From Agrococcus jejuensis (GTDB taxonomy: Bacteria; Actinomycetota; Actinomycetes; Actinomycetales; Microbacteriaceae): 64,000 bases of DNA. How positions within the stretch are numbered: the stretch's first letter is position 1; every line of letters starts with the position of its first letter. The stretch covers positions 2,356,001-2,420,000 of the forward strand of contig NZ_LT629695.1 in assembly GCF_900099705.1 (NCBI RefSeq), read 5' to 3'. The translations under genes were made by a program, and so were the position numbers. This document shows positions 47,923-57,925 of this stretch, in pieces. The notes under the pieces are model-generated. The model was not told where the DNA came from. It did not search any database and saw only the letters and a program-made list of their open reading frames with translations.

Positions 47923-49028
47923 TGCTCGGCGACGAGCGCCGACGCGGCCTCGGCCTGCTCGGCCGTCAGCTGCACGAGGTCGGCCGGGGGCGTGCCCACG
48001 GCGTCGAGGGCGTCCTGGTCCACCGTGCCGTCGTCGATCATCGACTGGAGGCGCACCGGGAAGGCGCCGGCCTCGAGCCAGATGTTCTGCGCCTCGTCCG
48101 AGAACAGGAACTCCTGCCACAGACGCGCGGCCGCGGGGTGCGGGGCGTCGGCGTTGATGGCCTGGTTGTAGTACGAGCCGAGCGCCTGGCCCTCGGGGAT
48201 CCAGATCTGCCAGTCGCGCTGACCCTCGAGCGCCACCTGGTTGGCGGCCTCGATGTACGACCAGTTGATGACGACGGGCGTCTCGCCCGACGCGACGGTC
48301 GCGTTCGTGGCATTGAGCGGCAGGAAGTTGCCTGCGGCGGCGAGCTCGGCGAAGAAGTCGATGCCGGGCTGCATGTCGTCGGCCGAGCCGCCCGACTGGA
48401 TGGCGGCGAGCTCGACGCCCGCGAGCGCGGCGCCGGCCTGGGTCGGGTCGCCGTTCAGCGCGACGGAGCCGCGGTACTCGTCACCGAGCAGGTCCTCCCA
48501 CGACTCGGGAGCCGGCACGGCGTCCGCGTCGTACGCGACGGCCATGATGCCTGTGTAGTCGTTGACCCAGAGGCCCTCGGGGTGCTTGTTCTCGTCGGCG
48601 ATCGAGTCCCACGTCTCGACCTGGTACGGCGCGAACATGTCCTCGTTGGCGAGCGCGACGGCGGGGCCGAGGTCGAAGACGTCGGGGGCCGTGTCCTGGC
48701 CGGCGAGGTCCTGCGCGGCCGTGATCTCCTCGGCGCTCGACGCCTCGGGGTTCGCCGACACGATCTCGATGTCGTAGGTCTCCTCGAAGAGGTCCATGAC
48801 GGCGCCGTAGTTCGCCCAGTCCTCGGGGAGGGCGATGACGTTGAGGGTGCCCTCGGCCTCTGCGGCGGCGATGAGGCCCTCCATGCCGCCGAAGTCCTCG
48901 GCGCTCGTGGTCGTCGACGCGTCGACGTCGGGAACCTCGGCGTCGGCGTCGGCCGACGACGAGCAGCCCGCGAGCGCGAGGGCCGCGATGGTGAACGCGG
49001 CGGGTGCCGCGAGGTGCTTGAGACGCAT
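47901..49028 (-). CDS. Solute-binding lipoprotein of the ABC importer
   Basis: The protein has 375 residues from ATG 49028. The signal peptide ends in the lipobox ALAGCSS. The mature protein is a cluster D/F periplasmic-type binding fold (GTLNVIALPEDWANYG; EEITAAQDLAGQDTAPDVFDLG; WVNDYTGIMAVAYDA; FFAELAAAGNFLPLNA; NWSYIEAAN; PHPAAARLWQEFLFSDEAQ). The family includes binders of iron, spermidine/putrescine and 2-aminoethylphosphonate. No conserved Tyr pair for iron is evident, so an organic substrate is likelier. It is the first gene of the operon. Confidence 0.88.
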   Translation of the reverse strand: MRLKHLAAPAAFTIAALALAGCSSSADADAEVPDVDASTTTSAEDFGGMEGLIAAAEAEGTLNVIALPEDWANYGAVMDLFEETYDIEIVSANPEASSAEEITAAQDLAGQDTAPDVFDLGPAVALANEDMFAPYQVETWDSIADENKHPEGLWVNDYTGIMAVAYDADAVPAPESWEDLLGDEYRGSVALNGDPTQAGAALAGVELAAIQSGGSADDMQPGIDFFAELAAAGNFLPLNATNATVASGETPVVINWSYIEAANQVALEGQRDWQIWIPEGQALGSYYNQAINADAPHPAAARLWQEFLFSDEAQNIWLEAGAFPVRLQSMIDDGTVDQDALDAVGTPPADLVQLTAEQAEAASALVAEQWATAIQ

Positions 49029-49071
49029 GGTGCTCCTTGGTCACTGGGCGCGCGAGAGCGCGCCTGGGGAA

Positions 49072-49145
49072 CCGTGGCAGCGGGCGGTGTCGCCACGGTG
49101 AACGGACCGTGGACGGTGAGCGACCCTCACCTTGCGGGGTGGGTC
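49072..49145. promoter_or_regulatory. Palindromes between the importer and exporter operons
   Basis: Two inverted repeats lie in the divergent 208-base promoter region: CCGTGGC...GCCACGG at about 49073-49099 and GGTGAG...CCTCACC at about 49117-49132. They may be operators for one of the flanking operons; no regulator gene is adjacent. Confidence 0.35.
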
Positions 49146-49236
49146 GGGGGCGCGGAGCCCGCCGTCGTGCGGTGGATGCGCTGCGCCTCCGGCGGACGCG
49201 GCGATCGCCGTGCGCGTGCAGGCGTAGCGTGGCCGC

Positions 49237-51099
49237 ATGAGCATGATGGCCGGCGGTCCGCGCGGCGGCGGGATGCGCATGGCGAGCCGAGACGAGTCGG
49301 TGCAGCGAGCGCAGAACGCCGACGCGCCTCGCATCCCGAACCTCCTCGGCCGCATCATGGCGCTGTTCCGACCGCATCGCCCAGCGATCGCGCTCACGAT
49401 CGCGCTCGTGCTCGTCGTCGCGGCGATCGGGGTGTTCCCGCCGCTGCTGACGCAGCGCATCTTCGACGACGCGCTCTTCCCCGAGTCGGGCGGCGTGCAG
49501 ATGCGGCTGCTGCTCGCGCTCGTGGGCGGCATGGTCGCGCTGCTCGTCTCGTCGAGCCTGCTCGGCATCTGGCAGACGTACCTCACCGCTCGCGTCGGCA
49601 ACACGGTCATGGGCAGCCTGCGCACGCAGCTGTTCGACCACCTGCAGCGCATGGAGCTCGCGTTCTTCACCCGCACGAAGACGGGCGTCATCCAGTCGCG
49701 GCTGCAGAACGACGTCGGCGGGGTCGCGACCGTGCTGTCGAACACGGTGTCGTCGGTCGTCGGCAACACCGTCACGGTCATCTCGAGCCTCGTGACGATG
49801 CTCATCCTGTCGTGGCAGCTCACGATCGTCGCAGTGCTGCTCACGCCGCTCCTCGTCATCGCGCAGCGTCGCGTGGGGCAGGTCCGTGCCCGGATCGCCA
49901 CGAAGACGCAGGAGTCGCTGTCGGAGATGACGTCGATCACGCAGGAGGCGCTGTCGGTCTCGGGCATCCTGCTCGCGAAGGTCTTCGGCAGGCAGCAGGA
50001 CGAGTCGCAGCGCTATGCCGACGAGAACGGCAGGCAGATCGAGCTGCAGGTGCGGCAGCAGATGACGGGGCAGACGTTCTTCGCCGTCGTCTCCATCTTC
50101 ATCTCCGTGATCCCCGCCGTCGTGTACGTCATCGCGGCGCTGCTCATCACGAACGACCTGCAGGCCGTGACCGCCGGCACGCTCGTCGCCTTCACGACCG
50201 TGCAGGCGCGCCTGCTCATGCCGCTCATGGGGCTGCTGCGCGTCGCGCTCGACCTGCAGACCTCCGGCGCGCTCTTCGCTCGCATCTTCGAGTACCTCGA
50301 CCTGCGACCGCAGATCGTCGACCGGCCGGATGCGCTGCCCGTGCCCGCCGATCGCCTGGGCGCGATCGCGTTCGACGACGTCGTCTTCCGCTATCCCGAT
50401 GCGCTCGAGTCCGAGCCGCCGACGCTCGACCACGTGTCGTTCGAGGTCGAGCCCGGCACGTTCGTCGCGTTCGTGGGCGCGTCCGGCGCCGGCAAGACGA
50501 CCATCGGGTACCTCGTGCCCAGGCTCTACGAGGCGGCGGGCGGCGTCGTTCGGTTCGCGGGCGTCGACGTGCGCGACCTCGACCATCGCTCGCTGACCGA
50601 CGCCATCGGCATCGTGAGCCAGGACGCCTACCTCTTCCACGCGACGATCGCCGAGAACCTGCGCTACGCGAAGCCGGATGCGACGGACGCCGAGCTCGAG
50701 GAGGCCGCGCGCGGCGCGAACATCCTCGACACCATCCGCTCGTTCCCGCTCGGCTTCGACACGGTCGTGGGGGAGCGCGGGTACCGGCTCTCGGGGGGCG
50801 AGCAGCAGCGCATCGCCATCGCGCGCGTGCTGCTGAAGGATCCGGCCGTGCTGATCCTCGACGAGGCGACGAGCGCGCTCGACACCGTGTCGGAGCGCAT
50901 CGTGCAGCAGGCGCTCGACGCCGCGTCGCGCGGCCGCACGGTCGTGGCGATCGCGCACCGCCTCTCGACGATCCGTGACGCCGACGTCATCGTCGTGCTC
51001 GACCACGGCCGCATCGTCGAGCGCGGCACGCACGACGAGCTGCTCGCGGCGGGCGGCGCATACGCCCTGCTGCACTCCGAGCAGCGCGCCAACGCATGA
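49237..51099 (+). CDS. ABC exporter, fused permease-ATPase
   Basis: The protein has 620 residues from ATG 49237 with a Gly/Met-rich start. An ABC_membrane domain with six helices spans about residues 45-340 (AIALTIALVLVVAAIGVFPPLLTQRIFDD; FFTRTKTGVIQSRLQNDVGG). The ATPase has Walker A GASGAGKTT, Q-loop VSQDAYLFH, signature YRLSGGEQQRIAIARVLL, Walker B AVLILDEATSALD and H-loop IAHRLSTIRDAD. It is an MsbA/BmrA-like homodimeric exporter of lipids or drugs. It stands alone, and the ROK regulator follows 65 bases later. Confidence 0.92.
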   Translation: MSMMAGGPRGGGMRMASRDESVQRAQNADAPRIPNLLGRIMALFRPHRPAIALTIALVLVVAAIGVFPPLLTQRIFDDALFPESGGVQMRLLLALVGGMVALLVSSSLLGIWQTYLTARVGNTVMGSLRTQLFDHLQRMELAFFTRTKTGVIQSRLQNDVGGVATVLSNTVSSVVGNTVTVISSLVTMLILSWQLTIVAVLLTPLLVIAQRRVGQVRARIATKTQESLSEMTSITQEALSVSGILLAKVFGRQQDESQRYADENGRQIELQVRQQMTGQTFFAVVSIFISVIPAVVYVIAALLITNDLQAVTAGTLVAFTTVQARLLMPLMGLLRVALDLQTSGALFARIFEYLDLRPQIVDRPDALPVPADRLGAIAFDDVVFRYPDALESEPPTLDHVSFEVEPGTFVAFVGASGAGKTTIGYLVPRLYEAAGGVVRFAGVDVRDLDHRSLTDAIGIVSQDAYLFHATIAENLRYAKPDATDAELEEAARGANILDTIRSFPLGFDTVVGERGYRLSGGEQQRIAIARVLLKDPAVLILDEATSALDTVSERIVQQALDAASRGRTVVAIAHRLSTIRDADVIVVLDHGRIVERGTHDELLAAGGAYALLHSEQRANA

Positions 51100-51116
51100 C
51101 GGCGACGCGCAGGTTT

Positions 51117-51139
51117 GCGTTCACTAGTTGACAGCAAGG
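51117..51139. promoter_or_regulatory. Operator motif before the ROK regulator gene
   Basis: GCGTTCAC-N10-CAAGG with an internal TTGACA recurs at 52376-52398 before mmsA (19 of 23 positions identical). The TTGACA could be the -35 element, so a bound repressor would block initiation. Confidence 0.65.
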
Positions 51140-51163
51140 GCGCGCGGGGGCGACGATGAACGC

Positions 51164-52321
51164 ATGCAGCGACGCCCGGGATCTCAAGGCGCCCTGCGCG
51201 CGGCCAACGAGGCGCGCATCGCCGACGTGCTGCGCGACGGGCCGGCGACGCAGTCGGAGCTCGCCGAGCGCACGGGCCTCGCCAACGCGACGGTGTCGAA
51301 CATCGTGCGCGACCTGCGCGAGCGCGGCATCGTCACGACCGGGCCCACGATCCACCAGGGCAGGCGCGCGACGCTCGTGACGATCGAGTCGGGCACGGGT
51401 CCCGTCGTCGTCGGCGTCGACTTCGGCAGGCGCCACGTGCGCATCGCCGCGTCGCGTGCCGACCTGCAGCCCATCGTCGAGCGCCACGTCGAGCTGCCTG
51501 CCGGGCACCACGCATCCGAGAGCCTCGCCGTCGCCGCGCACGCGCTGTCCGAGATGCTCGACGGCGAGGGGCTGCGCGACGTCGCCGCGATGTGCGTCGG
51601 CGTGCCCGGTCCCTTCGACCTGCGCACCGGCACCATCGCGGGGCACACGATCCTGCCCGAGTGGGTGGGCGTCTCGCGCGACGCGATCTCGGAGGCGTTC
51701 GGCATGCCCGTCGAGGTGGGCAACGACGCCGACCTCGGCGCGACCGCCGAGCGCACGGTCGGTGCCCACCGCGGCGTCGACGACCTCATGTTCGTGAAGG
51801 TCGGCACCGGCATCGGCACGGGCCTCGTGCTCGGCGGGCGCCTGCACCGCGGCGCCATCGGCATCGCCGGCGAGCTCGGGCACGTGCAGGTCGACCCCCA
51901 GGGGCCGCTGTGCGTGTGCGGCAACCGCGGCTGCCTCGAGACGCTCGCGTCGGTGCGCGTCATGACGCAGGAGCTGTCGGCGGCGCTGCGCCGCCCCGTC
52001 TCGACCGCCGACATCGTCACGTCGGCGCTCGCGGGCGACCCCGTCACGCGCCGCGTCATCGAGGACGCCGGCGTCGCGATCGGCCGCGCCGTCGCCAACG
52101 CCGCCAACCTGCTCGCGCCCGCCGTGGTCGTGGTGGGCGGGCCGCTGTCGGAGGTGGGCGAGCTGCTGCTCGAGCCGGTGCGCGACGGCTTCCGCCGCTT
52201 CGCGATCCACGCGCTCGCATCCTCGACCGACGTCGTCGCGACGTCGCTCGGCGAGCGGGCGGAGGTGCTGGGCGCGCTCGCGGTCGCACGCGACGCCGCG
52301 CGGTCGCCCGCGCTCGTCTGA
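51164..52321 (+). CDS. ROK-family transcriptional regulator
   Basis: The protein has 385 residues from ATG 51164; an in-frame TTG at 51129 would overlap the operator and is less likely. The N-terminal winged helix is IADVLRDGPATQSELAERTG with LANATVSNIVRDLRERGIV. The ROK sugar-kinase-like domain has VVGVDFGRRHVRIA, VKVGTGIGTGLVLGGRLHRG, the zinc motif GELGHVQVDPQGPLCVCGNRGCLET and VVVGGPLSEVG. The family includes XylR and NagC, where a sugar releases the repressor. The shared operator strongly links it to the mmsAB-chvE operon downstream. Confidence 0.92.
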   Translation: MQRRPGSQGALRAANEARIADVLRDGPATQSELAERTGLANATVSNIVRDLRERGIVTTGPTIHQGRRATLVTIESGTGPVVVGVDFGRRHVRIAASRADLQPIVERHVELPAGHHASESLAVAAHALSEMLDGEGLRDVAAMCVGVPGPFDLRTGTIAGHTILPEWVGVSRDAISEAFGMPVEVGNDADLGATAERTVGAHRGVDDLMFVKVGTGIGTGLVLGGRLHRGAIGIAGELGHVQVDPQGPLCVCGNRGCLETLASVRVMTQELSAALRRPVSTADIVTSALAGDPVTRRVIEDAGVAIGRAVANAANLLAPAVVVVGGPLSEVGELLLEPVRDGFRRFAIHALASSTDVVATSLGERAEVLGALAVARDAARSPALV

Positions 52322-52375
52322 CGTACCCCGTGATCGAATCGTTGCGTTCATGCAGCGACAGAGTTTGCATCCACT

Positions 52376-52416
52376 GCGTTCACGACTTGACGACAAGGCG
52401 GAGTGTTTCGTATCGT
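52376..52416 (+). promoter_or_regulatory. Promoter and operator of the mmsAB-chvE operon
   Basis: TTGACG (52387-52392) and TATCGT (52411-52416) with an 18-base spacer form a good vegetative promoter. The -35 lies inside the motif GCGTTCAC-N10-CAAGG (52376-52398) shared with the ROK gene promoter. Further TGCGTTCA/TGCATCCA half-sites lie at 52343 and 52366. Confidence 0.7.
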
Positions 52417-52460
52417 GAGCCTCGGTCCGCCGACGGTGCTGGGCCAGCGAGGGAGCGAGC

Positions 52461-54008
52461 GTGGCACAGGCGAAGCCGGTCATCCTGTCGATGCGCCACA
52501 TCACCAAGGAGTTCCCGGGCGTCCGCGCCCTCGACGACGTGAGCCTCGAGGTCGCCGCCGGCACGATCCACGCGATCTGCGGCGAGAACGGCGCGGGCAA
52601 GTCCACCCTCATGAAGGTGCTCTCGGGCGTCTACCCGCACGGCTCCTTCGACGGCGAGATCGTCTACCAGGGCGAGTCGGTCGCGTTCGGCCGCATCAAC
52701 GACTCCGAGCGCGCCGGCATCGTGATCATCCACCAGGAGCTCGCGCTCGTGCCCGAGCTCTCGATCGCCGAGAACATCTTCCTCGGCAACGAGCCCCGCC
52801 GCGGCGTCGGCATCGACTGGGACACCGTGCGCGTGCGCACGATCGAGCTCCTCGCCCGCGTCGGGCTCGAGGAGGACCCCGACACGCAGATCAAGGACAT
52901 CGGCGTGGGCAAGCAGCAGCTCGTCGAGATCGCGAAGGCGCTCGAGAAGGACGTGCGGCTGCTCATCCTCGACGAGCCCACCGCCGCCCTCAACGAGGGC
53001 GACTCCGCGCACCTGCTCGACCTCATCGTCGGCCTGCGCGCCAAGGGCGTCACGTCGATCATGATCAGCCACAAGCTCAACGAGATCGAGGCCGTCTCCG
53101 ACGCGATCACGATCATCCGCGATGGCAAGGCCATCGAGACGCTCGACATCGCCGATGGCGCCGTCGACGAGGACCGCATCATCCGCGGCATGGTCGGCCG
53201 CACGCTGGGCAACCGCTTCCCCGACCGCGCGGGCCACGCGGGCGAGGTCTTCTTCGAGGTGCGCGACTGGACGGTGCAGCACCCGCTCTCCGCCGAGCGC
53301 CTCGTCGCCAAGCAGTCGTCGTTCACGGTGCGCCGTGGCGAGGTCGTCGGCTTCGCGGGCCTCATGGGCGCCGGCCGCACCGAGCTCGCCATGAGCATCT
53401 TCGGCCGTCAGTACGGCACGTGGCTCGGCGGATCGATCGTGAAGGACGGGCAGGAGATCCAGATCCGCTCGGTCTCCGAGGCCATCCGCCACGGCATCGC
53501 CTACGTGAGCGAGGACCGCAAGGCGCTCGGGCTCAACCTGCTCGACACGATCAAGCGCTCCATCGTCTCCGCGAAGCTCGGCAAGATCTCGCACGGCGGC
53601 GTCGTCGACGGCCTCGCCGAGACGAAGGTCGCCGAGGAGTACCGCAAGACGCTGCGCATCAAGGCCCCCACGGTCGAGATGGGCGTCGACACACTCTCCG
53701 GTGGCAACCAGCAGAAGGTCGTGCTGTCGAAGTGGATGTTCACCGACCCCGACCTGCTCATCCTCGACGAGCCGACGCGCGGCATCGACGTGGGCGCCAA
53801 GACCGAGATCTACCAGATCGTGCGCGAGCTCGCGGATGCGGGCAAGGGCGTGATCCTCATCTCCAGCGAGCTGCCGGAGCTGCTCGGCCTCGCTGACCGC
53901 ATCTACACGATCTTCGAGGGTCGCATCACGGGCGAGATCCGTGCTGCCGACGCCGACCAGGAGACGCTCATGCGCCGCATGGCGCCGACGAAGGGTGAAG
54001 CCGCATGA
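52461..54008 (+). CDS. mmsA: Multiple-monosaccharide ABC transporter ATPase
   Basis: The protein has 515 residues from GTG 52461. It has two ABC domains in tandem: Walker [42 protein letters not shown] and [13 protein letters not shown] in the first, and [16 protein letters not shown] with [14 protein letters not shown] in the second, whose Walker A is degenerate ([10 protein letters not shown]) as in all sugar CUT2 ATPases. The sequence is very close to GguA/MmsA of Agrobacterium. It drives uptake of galactose, arabinose, xylose or related sugars. It overlaps mmsB by ATGA. Confidence 0.94.
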   Translation: MAQAKPVILSMRHITKEFPGVRALDDVSLEVAAGTIHAICGENGAGKSTLMKVLSGVYPHGSFDGEIVYQGESVAFGRINDSERAGIVIIHQELALVPELSIAENIFLGNEPRRGVGIDWDTVRVRTIELLARVGLEEDPDTQIKDIGVGKQQLVEIAKALEKDVRLLILDEPTAALNEGDSAHLLDLIVGLRAKGVTSIMISHKLNEIEAVSDAITIIRDGKAIETLDIADGAVDEDRIIRGMVGRTLGNRFPDRAGHAGEVFFEVRDWTVQHPLSAERLVAKQSSFTVRRGEVVGFAGLMGAGRTELAMSIFGRQYGTWLGGSIVKDGQEIQIRSVSEAIRHGIAYVSEDRKALGLNLLDTIKRSIVSAKLGKISHGGVVDGLAETKVAEEYRKTLRIKAPTVEMGVDTLSGGNQQKVVLSKWMFTDPDLLILDEPTRGIDVGAKTEIYQIVRELADAGKGVILISSELPELLGLADRIYTIFEGRITGEIRAADADQETLMRRMAPTKGEAA

Positions 54009-55279
54009 CCAACGACGTGCAGGAGCGGAGGCGATTCCGCATCTCCGACCTCTCGATGCTCTTCGGCAAGAAGGGGTCGCTCAAGGAGTTCGGCATCCTC
54101 GGCGCGCTCGTCGTGATCGTGGTCGTGTTCCAGATCGCGACCGACGGTGCGACGCTCTCGTCGGGCAACCTCATCAACGTCGTCCAGTCGTACTCGTACA
54201 TCCTCATCCTCGCCATCGGCATGGTGATGGTGATCATCGCGGGCCACATCGACCTGTCGGTCGGCTCCGTCGCCGCGTTCGTCGGCGTCGTCGTGGCGTT
54301 CTCGATGGCCGACTGGAACTGGCCCTGGTACGCGAGCCTCGCGCTCGGCGTCGCGCTCGGCATGGTCATCGGCGCCTGGCAGGGATTCTGGGTCGCGTTC
54401 GTCGGCGTGCCAGCGTTCATCGTCACCCTCGCGGGCATGCTCATGTTCCGCGGCCTGCAGCAGCTCACGGGCGTCACGCGCAGCCCCGGCGTCGACCCCG
54501 AGTTCACTGCGGCGCTCGCCGGCTTCCTGCCCGAGTGGGGCCCCAACACGGGCTTCAACAACTCGACGCTCGTGCTCGGCCTCGTCGCGATCGCCGCGGT
54601 CGTGCTGCTCGAGCTGCGCGGACGCGCCCGCCGCCTCCGCACCGGCGCCGAGGTCTCGCCCGCCTGGGTGCTCATCACGCGCCTCGTGCTCGTCGGCGCC
54701 GTCATCGTCGTCGCGACGCTGCTCTTCGCGTCGGGTCGCGTCGGCCAGTCGTTCCCGCTCGCCGGCGTCATCCTCGTCGTCTTCGTGCTCGCCTACGGCT
54801 TCCTCACGAACAACACGACGATCGGTCGCCACATCTACGCCGTCGGCGGCAACCGCCGCGCCGCGGAGCTGTCGGGCGTGCGCTCGCGCTGGACCGACTT
54901 CTTCGTCATGGCCAACATGTCGACCCTCGCCGCCGTCGCGGGCATGATGTACGTCGCCCGCGCCCGCTTCGCCGGCCCGCAGGACGGCACCGGCTGGGAG
55001 CTCGACGCCATCGCCGCGGTGTTCATCGGCGGCGCGGCCGTCGCGGGCGGCATCGGCACCGTCGCGGGCTCGATCATCGGTGGCCTCGTCATGGCCGTGC
55101 TCACCAACGGCCTCTTCGCGATCGGCACCGGCGCCGACTGGATCCAGATCATCAAGGGCATCGTGCTCCTCATCGCCGTCGCGATCGACGTCGTCAACAA
55201 GCAGCAGGGCAGGTTCTCGATCATCGGGCTGCTCCTGCGCGGCATGCGGGGCAGATCCCGCGACGAGCTCTCCTCGTAG
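54005..55279 (+). CDS. mmsB: Multiple-monosaccharide ABC transporter permease
   Basis: The protein has 424 residues with about ten membrane helices. CUT2 permease signatures are present: [64 protein letters not shown] and [22 protein letters not shown] cytoplasmic loop with [15 protein letters not shown] in the middle is characteristic of the GguB/MmsB branch. It forms a homodimeric channel with MmsA. Confidence 0.94.
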   Translation: MTNDVQERRRFRISDLSMLFGKKGSLKEFGILGALVVIVVVFQIATDGATLSSGNLINVVQSYSYILILAIGMVMVIIAGHIDLSVGSVAAFVGVVVAFSMADWNWPWYASLALGVALGMVIGAWQGFWVAFVGVPAFIVTLAGMLMFRGLQQLTGVTRSPGVDPEFTAALAGFLPEWGPNTGFNNSTLVLGLVAIAAVVLLELRGRARRLRTGAEVSPAWVLITRLVLVGAVIVVATLLFASGRVGQSFPLAGVILVVFVLAYGFLTNNTTIGRHIYAVGGNRRAAELSGVRSRWTDFFVMANMSTLAAVAGMMYVARARFAGPQDGTGWELDAIAAVFIGGAAVAGGIGTVAGSIIGGLVMAVLTNGLFAIGTGADWIQIIKGIVLLIAVAIDVVNKQQGRFSIIGLLLRGMRGRSRDELSS

Positions 55280-55319
55280 CCGCGACCCCAGACTCCCTCA
55301 CCGAACAAGGAGAACCGCA

Positions 55320-56414
55320 ATGAAGAAGTCCGCACTCGTCGCGCTGGCCGGCATCGCCGCCGTCAGCGTGGCGCTCACCGGCTGCGGCCGCACCGACCCC
55401 GGCACCGAGGGCGGCGACGACGCCGCCGGCTTCGCAGCCGACGCGTCGATCGGCGTCGCCCTGCCCGACCAGACCTCCGAGAACTGGGTGCTCGCGGGCG
55501 ACCTGTTCGAGAACGGTCTCGAGGAGGCCGGCTTCGACGGCAACGTGCAGTACGCAGGCTCGTCGAACGCCGTCGGCGACCAGCAGCAGCAGATCCAGAC
55601 GATGATCGACTCGGGCGTCGAGGTGATCGTGATCGGCGCCGCCGACACGAACCAGCTCGCGGCGCAGCTCGAGGCCGCCGACGCCGCGGGCGTCACGGTC
55701 ATCGCCTACGACCGCCTCATCCAGAACTCCGACCTCGTCGACTACTACGTCGCGTTCGACAACTTCCACGTCGGCGAGCTGCAGGCGCAGTCGCTGCTCG
55801 AGGGTCTCGAGGAGCGCTTCCCCGGCCAGGAGCCGTGGAACGTCGAGCTCTTCTCGGGCTCGGCCGACGACTCGAACTCGGCCGTGTTCTTCGACGGCGC
55901 GATGAGCGTGCTCCAGCCCGCCATCGACGACGGCACGATCAACATCGTGTCGGGTCAGACGTCGGTGCAGCAGACGGCCACCGAGGACTGGGCAGCCGAG
56001 AACGCGCAGAACCGCATGGACACGATCCTGCAGACGTCGTACCAGGGCATCCAGCTCCACGGCGTGCTCTCGCCGAACGACAACCTCGCTCGCGCCATCC
56101 TCACGTCGGCCGACAACGCCGGGCTCGAGACGCCCGTCGTCACCGGTCAGGACTCCGAGGTCGCGTCGGTCGAGTCGATCGTCGCTGGCGTGCAGTACTC
56201 GACGATCTACAAGGACACGCGTGCGCTCGTGGCCGCGACCATCGACATGGTCTCGCAGCTGCAGGCGGGCGAGGAGGTCACCACGACCGGCGAGTCCGAC
56301 AACGGCGTGACCGAGGTTCCCTCGAACCTCCTCGAGCCGGTCATCGTCACGCAGGCGAACGCTGCGGAGGCGTACGCCGAGAACCCGGACCTCGAGCCGC
56401 TCACGCAGCCGTAG
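55320..56414 (+). CDS. chvE: Multiple-monosaccharide-binding lipoprotein
   Basis: The protein has 364 residues from ATG 55320 (AAGGAGAA upstream). The lipobox is VALTGCGR. The periplasmic-binding domain has SIGVALPDQTSENWVLAGDLF, DQQQQIQTMIDSGVEVIVIGAAD, VTVIAYDRLIQNSDLVDYYVAFDN and VVTGQDSEVASVESI, the ChvE pattern. ChvE-type proteins bind several pyranoses at the outer face of the membrane. As third gene it completes the operon; a stable hairpin follows. Confidence 0.94.
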   Translation: MKKSALVALAGIAAVSVALTGCGRTDPGTEGGDDAAGFAADASIGVALPDQTSENWVLAGDLFENGLEEAGFDGNVQYAGSSNAVGDQQQQIQTMIDSGVEVIVIGAADTNQLAAQLEAADAAGVTVIAYDRLIQNSDLVDYYVAFDNFHVGELQAQSLLEGLEERFPGQEPWNVELFSGSADDSNSAVFFDGAMSVLQPAIDDGTINIVSGQTSVQQTATEDWAAENAQNRMDTILQTSYQGIQLHGVLSPNDNLARAILTSADNAGLETPVVTGQDSEVASVESIVAGVQYSTIYKDTRALVAATIDMVSQLQAGEEVTTTGESDNGVTEVPSNLLEPVIVTQANAAEAYAENPDLEPLTQP

Positions 56415-56429
56415 TCCATCCATCCACGC

Positions 56430-56467
56430 CGGCGGGCGGCTCCTCCCTCGGGAGGGGTCGCCCGCCG
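56430..56467 (+). terminator. Terminator of the sugar transporter operon
   Basis: CGGCGGGCG (56430-56438) pairs with CGCCCGCCG (56459-56467); a CTCCC/GGGAG stem sits inside. Confidence 0.75.
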
Positions 56468-56553
56468 TCGTCATGCGGCGTCGCGGAGCCGTGGCAGCGG
56501 CCGTCATGCGCCTGCGCCGCGCGGTAGCGTGGATCGGCCACGGAAGGGGAGCG

Positions 56554-57924
56554 ATGCGCTTCGCAGAGACCATCCTCGACACCATCGGGGAGACGCCGCT
56601 CGTGCGGCTCAACCACGTCACCGACGGGATCGCCGCGACGGTGCTCGCGAAGGTCGAGTTCCTCAACCCCGGCGGCTCGGTGAAGGATCGCATCGCGCAG
56701 TCGATGATCGACGACGCCGAGCGTCGCGGCGTGCTGCGGCCCGGCGGCACGATCGTCGAGCCGACGAGCGGCAACACGGGCGTGGGTCTCGCGCTCGTCG
56801 CGCAGCAGCGCGGCTACCGCTGCATCTTCGTCTGCCCCGACAAGGTCTCCGACGACAAGCGTGCGACGCTGCGCGCCTACGGCGCCGAGGTCGTCGTGAC
56901 GCCCACGGCCGTCGCGCCCGACAGCCCCGAGTCGTACTACGGCGTCGCGAACCGCCTCACGGCAGAGATCGACGGCGCGTTCCAGCCGAACCAGTTCTTC
57001 AACCCGGCAGCGCCTGCGGCGCACGAGGCGACGACGGGTCCCGAGATCTGGCGCGATACCGACGGCCGCGTGACCCACTTCGTCGCCGGCGTCGGCACGG
57101 GCGGCACCATCACCGGCACGGCGCGCCACCTCAAGCAGGTCTCGGGTGGCGCCGTGCGCGTCGTCGGCGCCGACCCGCTCGGCTCCATCTACTCCGGGGG
57201 CACCGGTCGCCCGTACCTCGTCGAGGGCGTCGGCGAGGACATGATGCCAGGCAACTACGACGCGTCGGTCATCGACGAGGTCGTCGCCGTCGACGACGCA
57301 GCATCGTTCGCGATGACGCGCCGCCTCGCCCGCGAGGAGGGCCTGCTCGTGGGCGGCTCGAGCGGCATGGCCGTCGTGGTCGCGCTCGACGTCGCCCGCG
57401 ACCTGCCCGCCGACGCCGTCGTCGTCGTCATCCTCCCCGACTCCGGCCGCGGCTACCTGCAGAAGGTGTACTCGGATGCGTGGATGCGCGCCCACGGGTT
57501 CGCCGATCCCGCCGAGGGCACGACGGTGCGCGACGTGCTCACCGCGAAGGGCGGATCCGCACCGGCGCTCGTGCACGCGCATCCCACCGACACCGTGCAC
57601 GACGCGATCGAGATCATGCACGAGTTCGGCGTGAGCCAGCTGCCCGTGCTGCGCGCCGAGCCGCCCGTCGTGCTCGGCGAGGTCGCAGGCTCGGTCGACG
57701 AGCGGCACCTGCTCGACGCCGTCTTCACCGGCGGCGCCCGTCTCGGCGACCCCGTGGGCGACCACGTGGGCCCGCAGCTGCCGCGCATCGGCGCCGGCGA
57801 GTCCGCCGACGACCTGCGCGCCGCGCTCGGCGAGGCCGACGCCATCCTCGTGCTCGACGAGGCTCGACCCATCGGCGTCGTCACGCGCGCCGACCTGCTG
57901 ACGTACCTCGCGAAGGAGGCATGA
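56554..57924 (+). CDS. cbs: Cystathionine beta-synthase
   Basis: The protein has 456 residues from ATG 56554 (GGAAGGGGAG upstream). The PLP domain has GETPLVRLNHV, the PLP lysine in NPGGSVKDRIAQSMI, EPTSGNTGVGLALVA and GVGTGGTITGTARHLK. The C-terminal 130 residues carry a pair of CBS domains (TVHDAIEIMHEFGVSQLPVL; ADAILVLDEARPIGVVTRADLL) that may sense adenosyl compounds. It condenses serine with homocysteine. With the next gene it makes the reverse transsulfuration route to cysteine. Confidence 0.94.
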   Translation: MRFAETILDTIGETPLVRLNHVTDGIAATVLAKVEFLNPGGSVKDRIAQSMIDDAERRGVLRPGGTIVEPTSGNTGVGLALVAQQRGYRCIFVCPDKVSDDKRATLRAYGAEVVVTPTAVAPDSPESYYGVANRLTAEIDGAFQPNQFFNPAAPAAHEATTGPEIWRDTDGRVTHFVAGVGTGGTITGTARHLKQVSGGAVRVVGADPLGSIYSGGTGRPYLVEGVGEDMMPGNYDASVIDEVVAVDDAASFAMTRRLAREEGLLVGGSSGMAVVVALDVARDLPADAVVVVILPDSGRGYLQKVYSDAWMRAHGFADPAEGTTVRDVLTAKGGSAPALVHAHPTDTVHDAIEIMHEFGVSQLPVLRAEPPVVLGEVAGSVDERHLLDAVFTGGARLGDPVGDHVGPQLPRIGAGESADDLRAALGEADAILVLDEARPIGVVTRADLLTYLAKEA

Positions 57925-57925
57925 G

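Noticed and set aside
48481..51075. 864-residue reverse-strand frame over the binding protein and exporter genes
   Set aside because: The composition is typical of an out-of-frame GC-rich translation and both covered genes have complete motif sets.
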